Shown: positions 48,885 through 57,968, counted from the stretch's first letter. The stretch is DNA of 64,000 nucleotides from Shinella fusca (GCF_014203155.1 NZ_JACHIK010000003.1:248001-312000); one strand, 5' to 3'. The notes: generated from the sequence alone by a model not told the origin. Numbers and translations: made by a program.

Positions 48885-50075
48885 TCAGACGGCCCGTGCA
48901 GCCGCAAGGCCGCGCTCGATATCGGCCTTGATGTCCTTCACGTCCTCCAGACCGATCTGGAGCCGCAGCACCGGCCCCTCGTGCGGCACCTTGGCGACGC
49001 GGCGGTCGGAGAGGTTGACGTGCACGGCAAGGCACTCGAAGCCGCCCCAGGAATAGCCGAGGCCGAAGATGCCGAGGGCGTCGAGGAAAGCGTGCGCCTT
49101 GGCCTTGTGGCGCTCCGGCGCACCGCCGTCGAGGACGATGGAGAAGATGCCGCTCGCCCCCTTGAAGTCGCGCTTCCACAGGTCATGGCCGGGGAAGCTC
49201 GGCAGCGCGGGGTGCAGGACGCGCGCGACATCGTCGACGCCCTCCAGCCAGCGCGCCAGTTCCAGTGCGCTTTCCTGATGGCGCTCCAGCCGCACGCCCA
49301 TGGTGCGAAGGCCGCGCAGCACCTGGTAGGCATCGTCCGGCGAGGCGCAGGTGCCGAGTGTGATCTGCGTGTCGTGCAGGCGTTCCCAGTTGGCAGCATT
49401 GGCCGAGACCGTGCCGAAGAGGATGTCCGAATGGCCGGCCGGATACTTCGTCGCCGCATGGATGGAGACGTCGACGCCGAAATCGAGCGGGCGGAAATAG
49501 AGCGGCGTCGCCCAGGTATTGTCCATGGTGACGACCGCGCCGTGCCTGTGAGCGACGGCGGCGATTGCCGGAATGTCCTGCATTTCGAAGGTGTTGGAGC
49601 CCGGCGCCTCGGTATGGACGAGCCGCGTGTTCGGCTTGATCAGCGCCTCGATGCCCGCACCGACGGCCGGGTCGTAGTAATCGACGGAAACGCCGAGGCG
49701 CTTCAGCATCGTGTCGCAGAAATGGCGCGTGGGATGATAGACCGAATCGACGATGAGCGCATGGTCGCCGGCCGAAAGGAAGGCGAGGAACGGCACGGTG
49801 ACGGCGGCAAGCCCCGAGGGAACGAGGATCGTGCCGGCGGAGCCCTCCAGCTCGTCGATGGCCGCACACAGCGCATCCGTCGTCGGCGTGCCGCGCGTGC
49901 CGTAGGTGTATTTCTGGGCGCGGTTCTCCATCGTCGCGGCATTGGGGAACAGGACCGTCGAGGCGTGGACGACGGGCGGATTGACGAAGCCGAAATAGTC
50001 CGCCGGATCGTTTCCGGCATGGGCAAGGCGGGTGTTCACGCCGGCGCCGGCGAGGATTTCGTCTCTGTTCTTCAT
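48885..50075 (-). CDS. metC: Cystathionine beta-lyase MetC
   Basis: PLP-dependent gamma-family enzyme cleaving cystathionine to homocysteine in methionine synthesis, 396 residues. Schiff-base lysine K210 (SIHAATKYPAGHSDIL), PLP-binding YGTRGTPT near residue 58, VPSGLAAVTVPFLAFL and VTMDNTWATPL are visible. The start is the ATG giving MKNRDEILAGAG. It is divergent from aapJ across 368 bp, an arrangement also seen in Rhizobium. A related cystathionine gamma-lyase role is less likely. Confidence 0.92.
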   Translation of the reverse strand: MKNRDEILAGAGVNTRLAHAGNDPADYFGFVNPPVVHASTVLFPNAATMENRAQKYTYGTRGTPTTDALCAAIDELEGSAGTILVPSGLAAVTVPFLAFLSAGDHALIVDSVYHPTRHFCDTMLKRLGVSVDYYDPAVGAGIEALIKPNTRLVHTEAPGSNTFEMQDIPAIAAVAHRHGAVVTMDNTWATPLYFRPLDFGVDVSIHAATKYPAGHSDILFGTVSANAANWERLHDTQITLGTCASPDDAYQVLRGLRTMGVRLERHQESALELARWLEGVDDVARVLHPALPSFPGHDLWKRDFKGASGIFSIVLDGGAPERHKAKAHAFLDALGIFGLGYSWGGFECLAVHVNLSDRRVAKVPHEGPVLRLQIGLEDVKDIKADIERGLAAARAV

Positions 50076-50443
50076 GGGGCCTGTCCGAGGAATGTGAGGG
50101 GATTTCAGGAGGGTTTCCGCCCGCCGACTTTTCGCCACACGGCCCGGCAGGTCAACCCCCATACGAAAGGATGAGAGGCCATCCAAAGCGCTTCAAACGT
50201 TAATTATCGGATTTTTCCGACACGCTTGCCGTGGGAGCCCCGGCTTTTCCACGGCCCCGGTCCGGCAAATTCCGACAAATTCGGGGCAGTCGCCGGAAAA
50301 TGGCCACAGTGTCTTGACCCTGCGTCAATTTGAGCATGAGATAAGCAACCTCGCGCCGGGAGGGTGGCGAGTTCCGTGGGTGTGCCCGTAGGGAAGCGGG
50401 GCCGACGGACAAAACAAAGACAACAGAAAAAGGTTGTGAAAAG
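50076..50443. other. metC-aapJ divergent intergenic region
   Basis: 368 bp without a gene. It holds a GC-rich hairpin (GCCGTGG / CCACGGC, 50228-50255) and a candidate aapJ promoter. No open frame here looks real. Confidence 0.6.
50313..50341 (+). promoter_or_regulatory. Putative aapJ promoter
   Basis: CTTGAC (50313-50318), 17-bp spacer, ATGAGA (50336-50341), about 100 bp before aapJ. The -35 equals the rhizobial consensus; the -10 is poor. No sigma54-type GG-N10-GC element was found. Confidence 0.35.
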
Positions 50444-51472
50444 ATGGCAAAAAAAATCGTGACGGCGCTGGTCGGCGCTGCCGTACTGGGGCTTGGCGCA
50501 ACGGCGGCACAGGCTGACACGCTTTCCGACGTGAAGGCGAAGGGCTTCGTCCAGTGCGGCGTGAACGGCTCCAACCTCGCCGGTTTCGGCGCGCAGGACT
50601 CGGCCGGCAACTGGTCCGGCCTCGACGTCGACCTCTGCAAGGCCGTGGCGGCCGCAGTCTTCGGCGACGCCACCAAGGTGAAGTACACGCCGCTGTCGGC
50701 CAAGGACCGCTTCCCGGCCCTGCAGTCCGGCGAAATCGACATTCTCGCCCGCAACACCACCTGGAGCATCAGCCGCGATTCGCAGCTCGGCTTCGATTTC
50801 CGCGCCGTGAACTACTATGACGGCCAGGGCTTCATGGTGAAGAAGGAGCTCGGCGTGAAGTCGGCGCTCGAACTGTCCGGCGCCTCCATCTGCGTGCAGT
50901 CCGGCACGACGACGGAACTGAACCTCGCCGACTACTTCCGTGCCAACAACATGGACTTCAAGCCGGTGGTCTTCGAAGCGCAGGACGAAGCGGATGCCGC
51001 CTACAATGCCGGCCGCTGCGACGCTTACACGACCGACGCCTCGGGCCTCTATTCGATCCGCCTGAAGATGGCCAATCCGGACGACCACATGGTCCTGCCG
51101 GAGATCATCTCCAAGGAGCCGCTCGGCCCGGCCGTCCGCCAGAACGATTCGAAGTGGTTCGACGTCGTTTCCTGGTCGCACTACGCCATGGTGGCCGCCG
51201 AGGAATTCGGCATCACCCAGGCGAACGTCGAGGAAAAGAAGAAGTCCGACAACCCGGACATCAAGCGCTTCCTCGGCGAAGAAGCCGATTCGACCATCGG
51301 CGCCGACCTCGGCCTGCCCAAGGACTGGGCCGTGCAGATCATCAAGGCAGTCGGCAACTATGGCGAATCCTTCGAGCGCAACGTCGGTGAAGGCTCGCCG
51401 CTGAAGATCGCCCGCGGCCTCAACGCGCTGTGGACGAAGGGCGGCCTGCAGTACGCCCCGCCGATCCGCTAA
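50444..51472 (+). CDS. aapJ: General L-amino-acid ABC transporter binding protein AapJ
   Basis: Periplasmic solute-binding protein of the general amino-acid permease, 342 residues. A signal peptide (AKKIVTALVGAAVLGLGATAAQA) is followed by the family-3 fold: TLSDVKAKGFVQCGVNGSNLAGFGAQD, GLDVDLCKAVAAAVFGD, YTPLSAKDRFPALQSGEIDIL and ICVQSGTTTELNLADYF. It is the first gene of aapJQMP. In R. leguminosarum this broad-range uptake system is controlled by the Ntr system. Confidence 0.95.
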   Translation: MAKKIVTALVGAAVLGLGATAAQADTLSDVKAKGFVQCGVNGSNLAGFGAQDSAGNWSGLDVDLCKAVAAAVFGDATKVKYTPLSAKDRFPALQSGEIDILARNTTWSISRDSQLGFDFRAVNYYDGQGFMVKKELGVKSALELSGASICVQSGTTTELNLADYFRANNMDFKPVVFEAQDEADAAYNAGRCDAYTTDASGLYSIRLKMANPDDHMVLPEIISKEPLGPAVRQNDSKWFDVVSWSHYAMVAAEEFGITQANVEEKKKSDNPDIKRFLGEEADSTIGADLGLPKDWAVQIIKAVGNYGESFERNVGEGSPLKIARGLNALWTKGGLQYAPPIR

Positions 51473-51566
51473 GCGACGGCCTGATCGCTCCGGGAGGGTG
51501 GCCCGCCACCCTCCCCTTTACAAAGAACGCCCGGCAAACAGGGCGAGAACACGTCAGGGGAAATGC

Positions 51567-52775
51567 ATGGCTCTTGCGGATGCCCGAACAGGGTCCGGCG
51601 AACCGCCGAAGGTATCTCTTCTCTACAATCCGGCTTTGAGAAGCGCAGTCTATCAGATCGTCACGCTCGTGGTGATCGTCGCCGCCGTCTGGTACGCGTG
51701 GCACAACGTCGTCCAGAACCTCGCCCGCGCCAACATGACGGCGGGCTTCGGGTTCCTCAACAGTCGCGCCGGTTTCGACGTCGCCCAGAGTCTCATCGCC
51801 TATTCCAGCGATTCGACCTATTTCCGGGCCTTGCAGGTCGGCCTCATCAATACGCTCGTCATCGCCGCCGCCGGCGTCGTGACGGCGACGATCGTCGGCC
51901 TCCTCGTCGGTATCGGCCGCCTGTCGCACAACTGGCTGATCGCCAAGCTGTGCACGGTCTATGTGGAAATCTTCCGCAACATCCCGCCGCTGCTCGTCAT
52001 CTTCTTCTGGTATCTCGGGGTCCTCGCGCTGCTGCCGTCGATCCGCACGATCTTCCAGCATGTGAAGGAGAACCCGGATGCGGCCTTCTTCATCTCCAAC
52101 CGCGGCATATACATGCCCGCACCGGTCTTCGGAGAGAACTTCGGCATCGTCCTTGCGGCCTTCGCGCTCGGCGTCGTCGCGGCGATCGCCTTCACGATCT
52201 GGGCGAACGCCCGCCAGCGCGCAACGGGCAAGCGCCCGCCGGTGCTGTGGGTCAATCTCGGCCTGATCGTCCTCTTCCCGCTCATCGTCTTCGTCGTTGT
52301 GGGCGCGCCCCTCACCCTGGATTATCCGGTGCCGGGCTCGTTCAACATGAAGGGCGGCATGGTGATCGGGCCGGAGTTCCTGGCGCTTTATCTCGCGCTT
52401 TCGCTCTATACGGCCTCGTTCATCGCCGAGATCGTGCGCGCCGGCATCCGGGGCGTGTCCAAGGGACAGTCGGAAGCCTCCTATGCGCTGGGGCTGCGCC
52501 CCGGCCAGGCGACGCGCCTCGTCGTGCTGCCGCAGGCGCTCCGGATCATCATCCCGCCGCTCACCTCGCAATATCTCAACCTCATCAAGAACTCCTCGCT
52601 CGCGGTGGCCGTCGGTTATGCCGACCTCGTCGCGGTCGGCGGCACCATCCTCAACCAGTCCGGCAAATCCATCGAGATCATCGCGATCTGGATGGTCATC
52701 TACGTGTCGATCAGCCTCATCACGTCGCTGTTCATGAACTGGTTCAATGCCAAGATGGCCCTGGTGGAGCGCTGA
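51567..52775 (+). CDS. aapQ: General L-amino-acid ABC transporter permease AapQ
   Basis: Inner-membrane permease, 402 residues, larger than a typical HisQM protein as expected for Aap. The first membrane helix is [18 protein letters not shown], then [28 protein letters not shown] and [21 protein letters not shown]. The ABC coupling segment near the C-terminus is [35 protein letters not shown]. An AGGGG site precedes the ATG. One base separates its stop from the aapM ATG. Confidence 0.95.
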   Translation: MALADARTGSGEPPKVSLLYNPALRSAVYQIVTLVVIVAAVWYAWHNVVQNLARANMTAGFGFLNSRAGFDVAQSLIAYSSDSTYFRALQVGLINTLVIAAAGVVTATIVGLLVGIGRLSHNWLIAKLCTVYVEIFRNIPPLLVIFFWYLGVLALLPSIRTIFQHVKENPDAAFFISNRGIYMPAPVFGENFGIVLAAFALGVVAAIAFTIWANARQRATGKRPPVLWVNLGLIVLFPLIVFVVVGAPLTLDYPVPGSFNMKGGMVIGPEFLALYLALSLYTASFIAEIVRAGIRGVSKGQSEASYALGLRPGQATRLVVLPQALRIIIPPLTSQYLNLIKNSSLAVAVGYADLVAVGGTILNQSGKSIEIIAIWMVIYVSISLITSLFMNWFNAKMALVER

Positions 52776-52776
52776 G

Positions 52777-53928
52777 ATGACGGAAAACATCAGCTATATT
52801 CGCGATCACTTCCTCGAGGCGGAAAAGCCGCCGGCGGCCAATTCCTCGGCATTCGCCTGGATCCGCAACAATCTCTTCTCCACCTGGAAGGACGCCGTCC
52901 TGACGATCCTTGCCGTGGCGGCGCTGGTCTACTACGTGCCGAAGGCCGTCAACTGGCTGTTCATCTCGGCGGTATGGACGGGGGCCGACCGCACGGCCTG
53001 CCTGACGGTGGACCAGGGCGGACAGCTCGAAAGCGGCTGGAACGGGGCCTGCTGGGCCTATGTGAACGACCGCTTCGTGCAGTTCATGTTCGGCTCCTAT
53101 CCGCGCGACGAACTGTGGCGGCCGCTGCTGGTCGCCGCCATGTTCGTGGCGCTGCTCGTGCCGCTCCTGATCCCGAAGGTGCCGCGCAAGGGCCTCAACG
53201 CCCTCCTGCTCCTCGTCGTCTTCCCCATCGTCTCCTTCTTCCTGCTCATCGGCGGCTTCGGTCTCCGGCACGTGGAGACGTCGCTGTGGGGCGGCTTGAT
53301 GGTAACGCTCATTATCTCCTTCGTCGGCATCGTGGTCTCGCTGCCGGCCGGCATCCTGCTGGCGCTCGGCAGGCGGTCGAGCATGCCGATCATGAAGACG
53401 GCCAGCATCTTCTTCATCGAACTGATCCGCGGCGTGCCGCTGATCACCGTCCTTTTCATGGCGAGCGTGCTGCTGCCGCTGTTCCTGACACCCGGCAACA
53501 ACATCGACAAGTTCCTGCGCGCACTCATCGGCGTGTCGATCTTCGCGTCCGCCTATATGGCGGAGGTTATTCGCGGCGGTCTTCAAGCCATTCCGAAAGG
53601 ACAATATGAAGCGGCCGATGCCCTTGGTCTAAACTACTTCCACAAAATGACCTTCATCGTGCTTCCGCAGGCCATCAAGCTCGTGATCCCCGGCATCGTG
53701 AACACCTTCATCGGCATGTTCAAGGATACGTCCCTCGTCACGATCATCTCGATGTACGACCTGCTCGGCATCGTGAAGGCGAGTTTTGGGGATTCGGGCT
53801 GGATCACGCCGGTCACGCCGCTGACGGGCCTGATCTTCGCCGGCTTCGTGTTCTGGATTTTCTGCTTCGGCATGTCGCGCTATTCGGCCTTCGTGGAACG
53901 CCGGCTCGACACGAGCCACAAGAGATAA
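52777..53928 (+). CDS. aapM: General L-amino-acid ABC transporter permease AapM
   Basis: Second permease subunit, 383 residues. It has membrane helices ([54 protein letters not shown]), the [21 protein letters not shown] segment and the coupling loop [31 protein letters not shown]. It follows aapQ with a one-base spacer and precedes aapP by 16 bp. Confidence 0.95.
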   Translation: MTENISYIRDHFLEAEKPPAANSSAFAWIRNNLFSTWKDAVLTILAVAALVYYVPKAVNWLFISAVWTGADRTACLTVDQGGQLESGWNGACWAYVNDRFVQFMFGSYPRDELWRPLLVAAMFVALLVPLLIPKVPRKGLNALLLLVVFPIVSFFLLIGGFGLRHVETSLWGGLMVTLIISFVGIVVSLPAGILLALGRRSSMPIMKTASIFFIELIRGVPLITVLFMASVLLPLFLTPGNNIDKFLRALIGVSIFASAYMAEVIRGGLQAIPKGQYEAADALGLNYFHKMTFIVLPQAIKLVIPGIVNTFIGMFKDTSLVTIISMYDLLGIVKASFGDSGWITPVTPLTGLIFAGFVFWIFCFGMSRYSAFVERRLDTSHKR

Positions 53929-53944
53929 CTGAGAGGAAACAAGA

Positions 53945-54721
53945 ATGGCCAACCAAGCCCAGGCGCAGCAGATGACGGTCTCCGCGACGGACGTCGCCGT
54001 CGAGATCGTCAACATGAACAAGTGGTACGGCGATTTCCATGTACTGCGCGACATCAACCTCAAGGTCATGAAGGGCGAGCGCATCGTCATCGCCGGCCCG
54101 TCGGGCTCCGGCAAGTCGACGATGATCCGCTGCATCAACCGCCTCGAAGAGCACCAGAAGGGCCAGATCGTCGTCGACGGCATCGAGCTGACGAACGACC
54201 TGAAGAAGATCGACGAGGTGCGCCGCGAGGTCGGCATGGTGTTCCAGCACTTCAACCTCTTCCCGCACCTGACGATCCTGGAGAACTGCACCCTCGCCCC
54301 GATCTGGGTGCGCAAGATGCCGAAGAAGGACGCCGAGGAGATCGCGATGCACTACCTCACGCGCGTCAAGATCCCCGAGCAGGCGAACAAGTATCCCGGC
54401 CAGCTCTCCGGCGGCCAGCAGCAGCGCGTGGCGATCGCCCGCTCGCTCTGCATGAAGCCGAAGATCATGCTCTTCGACGAGCCGACCTCCGCGCTCGACC
54501 CGGAAATGGTGAAAGAAGTGCTCGACACCATGGTCTCGCTCGCCGAGGAAGGCATGACCATGCTGTGCGTGACGCACGAAATGGGCTTTGCCCGCCAGGT
54601 CGCCAACCGCGTGATCTTCATGGACCAGGGCCAGATCGTCGAGCAGAACTCGCCCGCCGAATTCTTCGACAATCCGCAGCACGAGCGCACCAAGCTCTTC
54701 CTCAGCCAGATCCTCCACTGA
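53945..54721 (+). CDS. aapP: General L-amino-acid ABC transporter ATPase AapP
   Basis: Cytoplasmic ABC ATPase, 258 residues. Walker [11 protein letters not shown]-loop [12 protein letters not shown], signature [15 protein letters not shown], Walker [17 protein letters not shown] and the switch histidine in [10 protein letters not shown]. It completes the aapJQMP operon and is followed by a shared terminator with the convergent AraC-type gene. Confidence 0.97.
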   Translation: MANQAQAQQMTVSATDVAVEIVNMNKWYGDFHVLRDINLKVMKGERIVIAGPSGSGKSTMIRCINRLEEHQKGQIVVDGIELTNDLKKIDEVRREVGMVFQHFNLFPHLTILENCTLAPIWVRKMPKKDAEEIAMHYLTRVKIPEQANKYPGQLSGGQQQRVAIARSLCMKPKIMLFDEPTSALDPEMVKEVLDTMVSLAEEGMTMLCVTHEMGFARQVANRVIFMDQGQIVEQNSPAEFFDNPQHERTKLFLSQILH

Positions 54722-54741
54722 GCGGACCGACGGCACGACGC

Positions 54742-54769
54742 AAAAGGCGGGCGATGAGCCCGCCTTTTT
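54742..54769. terminator. Bidirectional terminator after aapP
   Basis: Stem AAAGGCGGGC / GCCCGCCTTT with 5-nt loop GATGA, T5 on the plus strand and T4 on the minus strand. It lies between aapP and the convergent regulator and overlaps the regulator's stop. Confidence 0.85.
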
Positions 54770-55743
54770 CATTTTCCGCGCAGCTCCGCCCGCAGCTTCA
54801 GCGGGCTCGCGCCAAAATGGTTGCGGAAGGCGCGGGAGAAGGCGGAGAGGCTGTCGAAGCCGCTGCGCAGCGCCACGTCCTGGATGGAGAGCGAGGTGTC
54901 GCGCACGAGCCGCTGCGCCGCCGTCAGCCTGAGCCGCAGGTAATAGGCGCCCGGCCCGATGCCGAGGCCGCTCGCAAAGAGCGTTTCGAGCTTGCGCGTG
55001 GAAAAGCCGAGGCGGCGGGCGAGCGCGGCGACCGTCAGGGGCCGGTCTATGGTGCGCTCCATCAGGCGGATGGCGGCGGCAAGCTCCGGCTCGCGCTCAC
55101 CGAGCCGGCCCAGCGAGACGAGCGGCTGCGCATCCGTCGCCGCATGGGTCTCGTCATAGACGAAGACGCTCGCCACATCGAGCGCCACCGCCGAGCCGAA
55201 GCGCGCGCGCACCAGATGCAGCATCATGTCGAAGGTCGGCGAGGCGCCGCCCGAGGTCCAGAGCGGCCCGTCGGTGACGAAGCGGTCGGCACGCACGTTG
55301 AGCGCGGGAAAGGCGGCCGCGAAATCCTCCAGTTCCTCCCAGTGCGCCGTCGCGTCGCGCCCGTCGAGAAGGCCGGAGCGTGCGAGCAGCCAGCAGCCCG
55401 ATTCGATGCCGGCGACGATGCCGAACCGGCGCGCCACCTTCTTGAGCCGGGCAACGAAGGCGCGGTCAGCGTGGCGATCCTGGTTGAAGCCGGCGATGAG
55501 AAGCAGCGCATCGCCGCTCGTAACGTCCGCAAAGGCGCCGTCCACGCGGATCTCCACCCCGCAGGTCAGGAGCACCGGCCGGCCCTGCGGCGAGAGGATC
55601 TTCCAGCGGAAGACCGGCTCCGGCACGACGCGGTTGGCCGCGCGCATGGGATCGAGCACGGAGGCGAGCGACATGATCGACGATTCCGGCAGGAGCACGA
55701 TGGTGACGTCGAGCGGCCTTTGCCGCGGCTCTTCTTCGCTCAT
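54769..55743 (-). CDS. GlxA-type AraC family transcriptional regulator
   Basis: 324-residue regulator with an N-terminal DJ-1/PfpI-like domain (about residues 10-180, including GIVAGIESGCWLLARSGLLDGRDATAHW) and a C-terminal AraC double helix-turn-helix (LTVAALARRLGFSTRKLETLFASGLG; LSIQDVALRSGFDSLSAFSRAFRNHFG). Members often sense amino-acid or betaine metabolites. The ATG at 55743 is preferred to an in-frame TTG at 55785 because a promoter-like TTGACA-N17-GACAAT (55778-55750) places transcription at about that ATG. It is convergent with aapJQMP. Confidence 0.88.
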   Translation of the reverse strand: MSEEEPRQRPLDVTIVLLPESSIMSLASVLDPMRAANRVVPEPVFRWKILSPQGRPVLLTCGVEIRVDGAFADVTSGDALLLIAGFNQDRHADRAFVARLKKVARRFGIVAGIESGCWLLARSGLLDGRDATAHWEELEDFAAAFPALNVRADRFVTDGPLWTSGGASPTFDMMLHLVRARFGSAVALDVASVFVYDETHAATDAQPLVSLGRLGEREPELAAAIRLMERTIDRPLTVAALARRLGFSTRKLETLFASGLGIGPGAYYLRLRLTAAQRLVRDTSLSIQDVALRSGFDSLSAFSRAFRNHFGASPLKLRAELRGK

Positions 55744-55749
55744 GTGGAA

Positions 55750-55778
55750 ATTGTCAAAAAAGATGCGCCTTATGTCAA
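55750..55778 (-). promoter_or_regulatory. Putative leaderless promoter of the GlxA-type regulator
   Basis: Minus strand TTGACA (55778-55773), 17-bp spacer, GACAAT (55755-55750). The expected transcription start (6-8 nt past the -10) falls at about 55744-55742, on the ATG at 55743, and no Shine-Dalgarno lies upstream. Confidence 0.45.
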
Positions 55779-55890
55779 TCGACAAAACCGCAATCGGGCA
55801 TGATCGGCCCTACAGGTGATCTGGAGATGCAGCCCGATCAAGGTGAGAACCCCCTGTACCCCGAACGACCCTGATCCGCATTTTGCCGGA

Positions 55891-55930
55891 ACGGGCTGGC
55901 GAGCCGAAAGGCGGACCGGCCCGTTTTTTT
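55891..55930 (+). terminator. Terminator-like structure upstream of the BA14K gene
   Basis: Plus-strand stem ACGGGCTGG / CCGGCCCGT (one G-T pair) with an inner GCCGAAAGGC hairpin and a run of seven T. It is an intrinsic-terminator shape about 100 bp before a start codon, with no annotated plus-strand gene before it. Confidence 0.6.
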
Positions 55931-56026
55931 CGCCGTTCCGCCAGGAAAACCATGCGTTTTCCCGCCAGACGGGAACCGGATACGCGTTTTTGCGTTTCCT
56001 TGCAAAACAAGCAGAAAGGTTCTCCC

Positions 56027-56431
56027 ATGTCGAAGCTCAAGACCGGCCTTGCCACAGGCATCCTCTCCGCCGCACTCGCGTTCACCTCCATCGTGCCGGC
56101 GCATGCCGTCACCTTCATGCGCGTGCCGGTGCCGTCCGCCTCTTCCGTCGAGCAGGTGCAGTACCGCGACCGCCGCGGCTGGTATCACGGCCATCGCGGC
56201 TATCGTCACTCGCGCCCGGGCTATCGCCGTCATTCCGACGGCTGGTGGTATCCGCTGGCCGCCTTCGGTCTCGGCGCGGCAATCGGCGGCGCCATGTCCA
56301 ACGACCGCCATTACGGCAACCGTCATGTCAACTGGTGCGCCAACCGCTACCGCTCGTACCGGACGTCCGACAACACGTTCCAGCCCAATTACGGCCCGCG
56401 CAAGCAGTGCGTCTCGCCCTACTCCCGCTAG
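56027..56431 (+). CDS. BA14K family exported protein
   Basis: 134-residue exported protein of the BA14K (lectin-like, immunoreactive in Brucella) family. A signal peptide ([23 protein letters not shown]) is followed by an Arg/Tyr/His/Gly-rich region with [20 protein letters not shown], one hydrophobic stretch ([18 protein letters not shown]) and the family C-terminus [21 protein letters not shown]. It has an AGAAAGG ribosome site. It is monocistronic with its own terminator; a structured leader precedes it. Confidence 0.88.
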   Translation: MSKLKTGLATGILSAALAFTSIVPAHAVTFMRVPVPSASSVEQVQYRDRRGWYHGHRGYRHSRPGYRRHSDGWWYPLAAFGLGAAIGGAMSNDRHYGNRHVNWCANRYRSYRTSDNTFQPNYGPRKQCVSPYSR

Positions 56432-56440
56432 GCAAACGCA

Positions 56441-56470
56441 AAAAAGGGCAGCCGGACGGCTGCCCTTTTT
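56441..56470 (+). terminator. Terminator of the BA14K gene
   Basis: AGGGCAGCC / GGCTGCCCT stem, 4-nt loop, A-rich 5' side and T5 tail, directly after the stop. Confidence 0.88.
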
Positions 56471-56499
56471 CAATCGGCAATAGCGGCAGGGAGCGGAAA

Positions 56500-56799
56500 A
56501 TGACCGACGGAACCGACGCGATAACCGAAACCGGGATGGAGCAGATCAAGATCGCCTTGAACACTCTATACCTTTGCATAGATCACGCGGTGAAGCATAT
56601 CGCGGAGGCGGAGGGCGTCGAAGCGGCCAGGCACTACAAAGCCGGCCTGCTGGCATCCCTCAAGAAGGGCGATATCGACATGGCCCTCCTGGAAGAGAGG
56701 AAGACCTTCGACCTCGTCGTCTCCAAGATCGAAGCGCTGACCATACCCGCCGACACGGACGGGCAAGGGTCACACAATCATATAAATCAAACTATTTAG
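56500..56799 (+). CDS. Small protein of unknown function
   Basis: 99-residue predicted soluble protein. A convincing ribosome site (GGGAGCGG, 4 bp before the ATG) and even codon use through the frame support it. Predominantly helical, mixed charge (EQIKIALNTLYLCIDHAVKHIAEAEGVEAARHYKAGLLASLKKGDIDMALLEE-type pattern), two cysteine-poor halves, no signal peptide or membrane segment. No family recognised. It is somewhat more AT-rich than its neighbours and ends next to tRNA-Arg. Confidence 0.6.
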   Translation: MTDGTDAITETGMEQIKIALNTLYLCIDHAVKHIAEAEGVEAARHYKAGLLASLKKGDIDMALLEERKTFDLVVSKIEALTIPADTDGQGSHNHINQTI

Positions 56800-56808
56800 A
56801 AGCATGGT

Positions 56809-56885
56809 TGGCGACCCCTGCAGGACTCGAACCTGCGACCTACTGCTTAGAAGGCAGTTGCTCTATCCAGTTGAGCTAAGGGGCC
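56809..56885 (-). tRNA. tRNA-Arg (anticodon TCT)
   Basis: 77 nt with encoded CCA. The cloverleaf reads GGCCCCTTAGCTC...TTCTAA...GGTTCGAGTCC; acceptor stem GGCCCCT pairs with AGGGGTC (one G-T). The anticodon loop CTTCTAA gives TCT. Confidence 0.95.
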
Positions 56886-56894
56886 GGCGGGACC

Positions 56895-57200
56895 TCAGTG
56901 GGTCCACGGCTGCATGCGGTTGAAGCGGAAGTTGTCCGGATAGGCGACGCGCTTGCGGGTCGATTCCTTCGGCTCGATCACACGGTATTCGATGCCGTTG
57001 CGCTGCGCATAGGCAACCGCCTCTTCGCAGGTCTCGAAGGTGAGCTTGACCTGCTGGTACATGTCGCCCGAGCTGGTATAGCCCATGATCGGGTCGATCG
57101 TCCGCGGCTTTTCGGCATCGAACTCCAGAACCCAGAGATTGGTCTTGGCCTTGCCGGACTGCATGGCGGTCTTTGCGGGACGATAGATCTTCGCGGTCAT
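56895..57200 (-). CDS. NDUFS4-like complex I accessory protein
   Basis: 101-residue ETC complex I subunit conserved-region protein, the alphaproteobacterial homologue of mitochondrial NDUFS4. Typical stretches are TAKIYRPAKTAMQSGKAKTNLWVLEFD, PIMGYTSSGDMYQQVKLTFETCEEAVAYAQRNG and KRVAYPDNFRFNRMQPWTH. The ATG at 57200 gives the family N-terminus. It lies between tRNA-Arg and tRNA-Pro, away from any nuo operon. Confidence 0.92.
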   Translation of the reverse strand: MTAKIYRPAKTAMQSGKAKTNLWVLEFDAEKPRTIDPIMGYTSSGDMYQQVKLTFETCEEAVAYAQRNGIEYRVIEPKESTRKRVAYPDNFRFNRMQPWTH

Positions 57201-57307
57201 CGAAGCGGCTCCAGAAGTCTCGAAAACGGGCGCACCGTTCCGCCGGCGCGTCCGCACATCCATAACCCGGATTTCGTAAAGGGGGAATGACCGGGCAGCA
57301 TCGCCGG

Positions 57308-57384
<77 letters not shown>

Positions 57385-57470
57385 TTCCGGCGATGCCGAG
57401 ATACACGCATCCGGGGCCTGCCGCAACAGCAAATGGGTGTTTTCAAGCGCTTGCGGGCGGCCGGCGGAAA

Positions 57471-57968
57471 CTATTGTCCCTTGCGCAGGGATTCCATCAG
57501 CGCGTTCTCGACCCGGTTGCCGGCGCGCAGGCGCAGGCGCTTGACCGTGCCGGCATTCAGCTCCAGCACGAAATCGATCGGCCCCTTCGAATCGATGATC
57601 GATTCGGAAAGCGGCTCGGCATTTTCCTTGATCGAGCGGACCTTGCCGTCCTTGCCGATGAACAGCATGTCGAGCGGCAGATAGGTGTTCTTCATCCACA
57701 TGAAGACCTGCCGCGTCTCGCCGAAGGCGAACAGCATGCCGCGGTCGGGCGCCATCTCCCGGCGGAACATCAACCCTTCCTCGCGCTGGCGCGGCGTCAC
57801 GGCCAGCTCCACCGTGAAGGCATGGCTCTTGCCGTCGCGGGTGACGATCGAAAGCGGCTGCGTATCGAATTTTTCGGCCGCGAAGGCAGGAAACGACAGG
57901 CAGAGAAAAAGCGCCAGAACGGCGCTTCCAAGCTGCGCGATACCGAACGCCCGCGCCAGACGTGCCAT
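57471..57968 (-). CDS. DUF192 family exported protein
   Basis: 165-residue protein with an N-terminal signal peptide (about residues 1-31, ...LFLCLSFPAFAAE) and a DUF192 domain: GLMFRREMAPDRGMLFAFGETRQVFMWMKNTYLPLDMLFI and FVLELNAGTVKRLRLRAGNRV. Function unknown; an archaeal-to-bacterial family of small exported beta proteins. Its ATG overlaps the stop of the cold-shock gene by one base (TGATG), so the pair is coupled. Confidence 0.88.
   Translation of the reverse strand: MARLARAFGIAQLGSAVLALFLCLSFPAFAAEKFDTQPLSIVTRDGKSHAFTVELAVTPRQREEGLMFRREMAPDRGMLFAFGETRQVFMWMKNTYLPLDMLFIGKDGKVRSIKENAEPLSESIIDSKGPIDFVLELNAGTVKRLRLRAGNRVENALMESLRKGQ

Noticed and set aside
50301-50320. Possible sigma54 site at TGGCCACAG before aapJ
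   Set aside because: No GC dinucleotide at the correct distance after GG; the nearby CTTGAC hexamer fits a sigma70 -35 better.
56800-56890. tRNA-Arg as an integration site for a mobile element
   Set aside because: No integrase, excisionase or direct repeat of the tRNA 3' end was found within the neighbouring kilobases; flanking genes are core.
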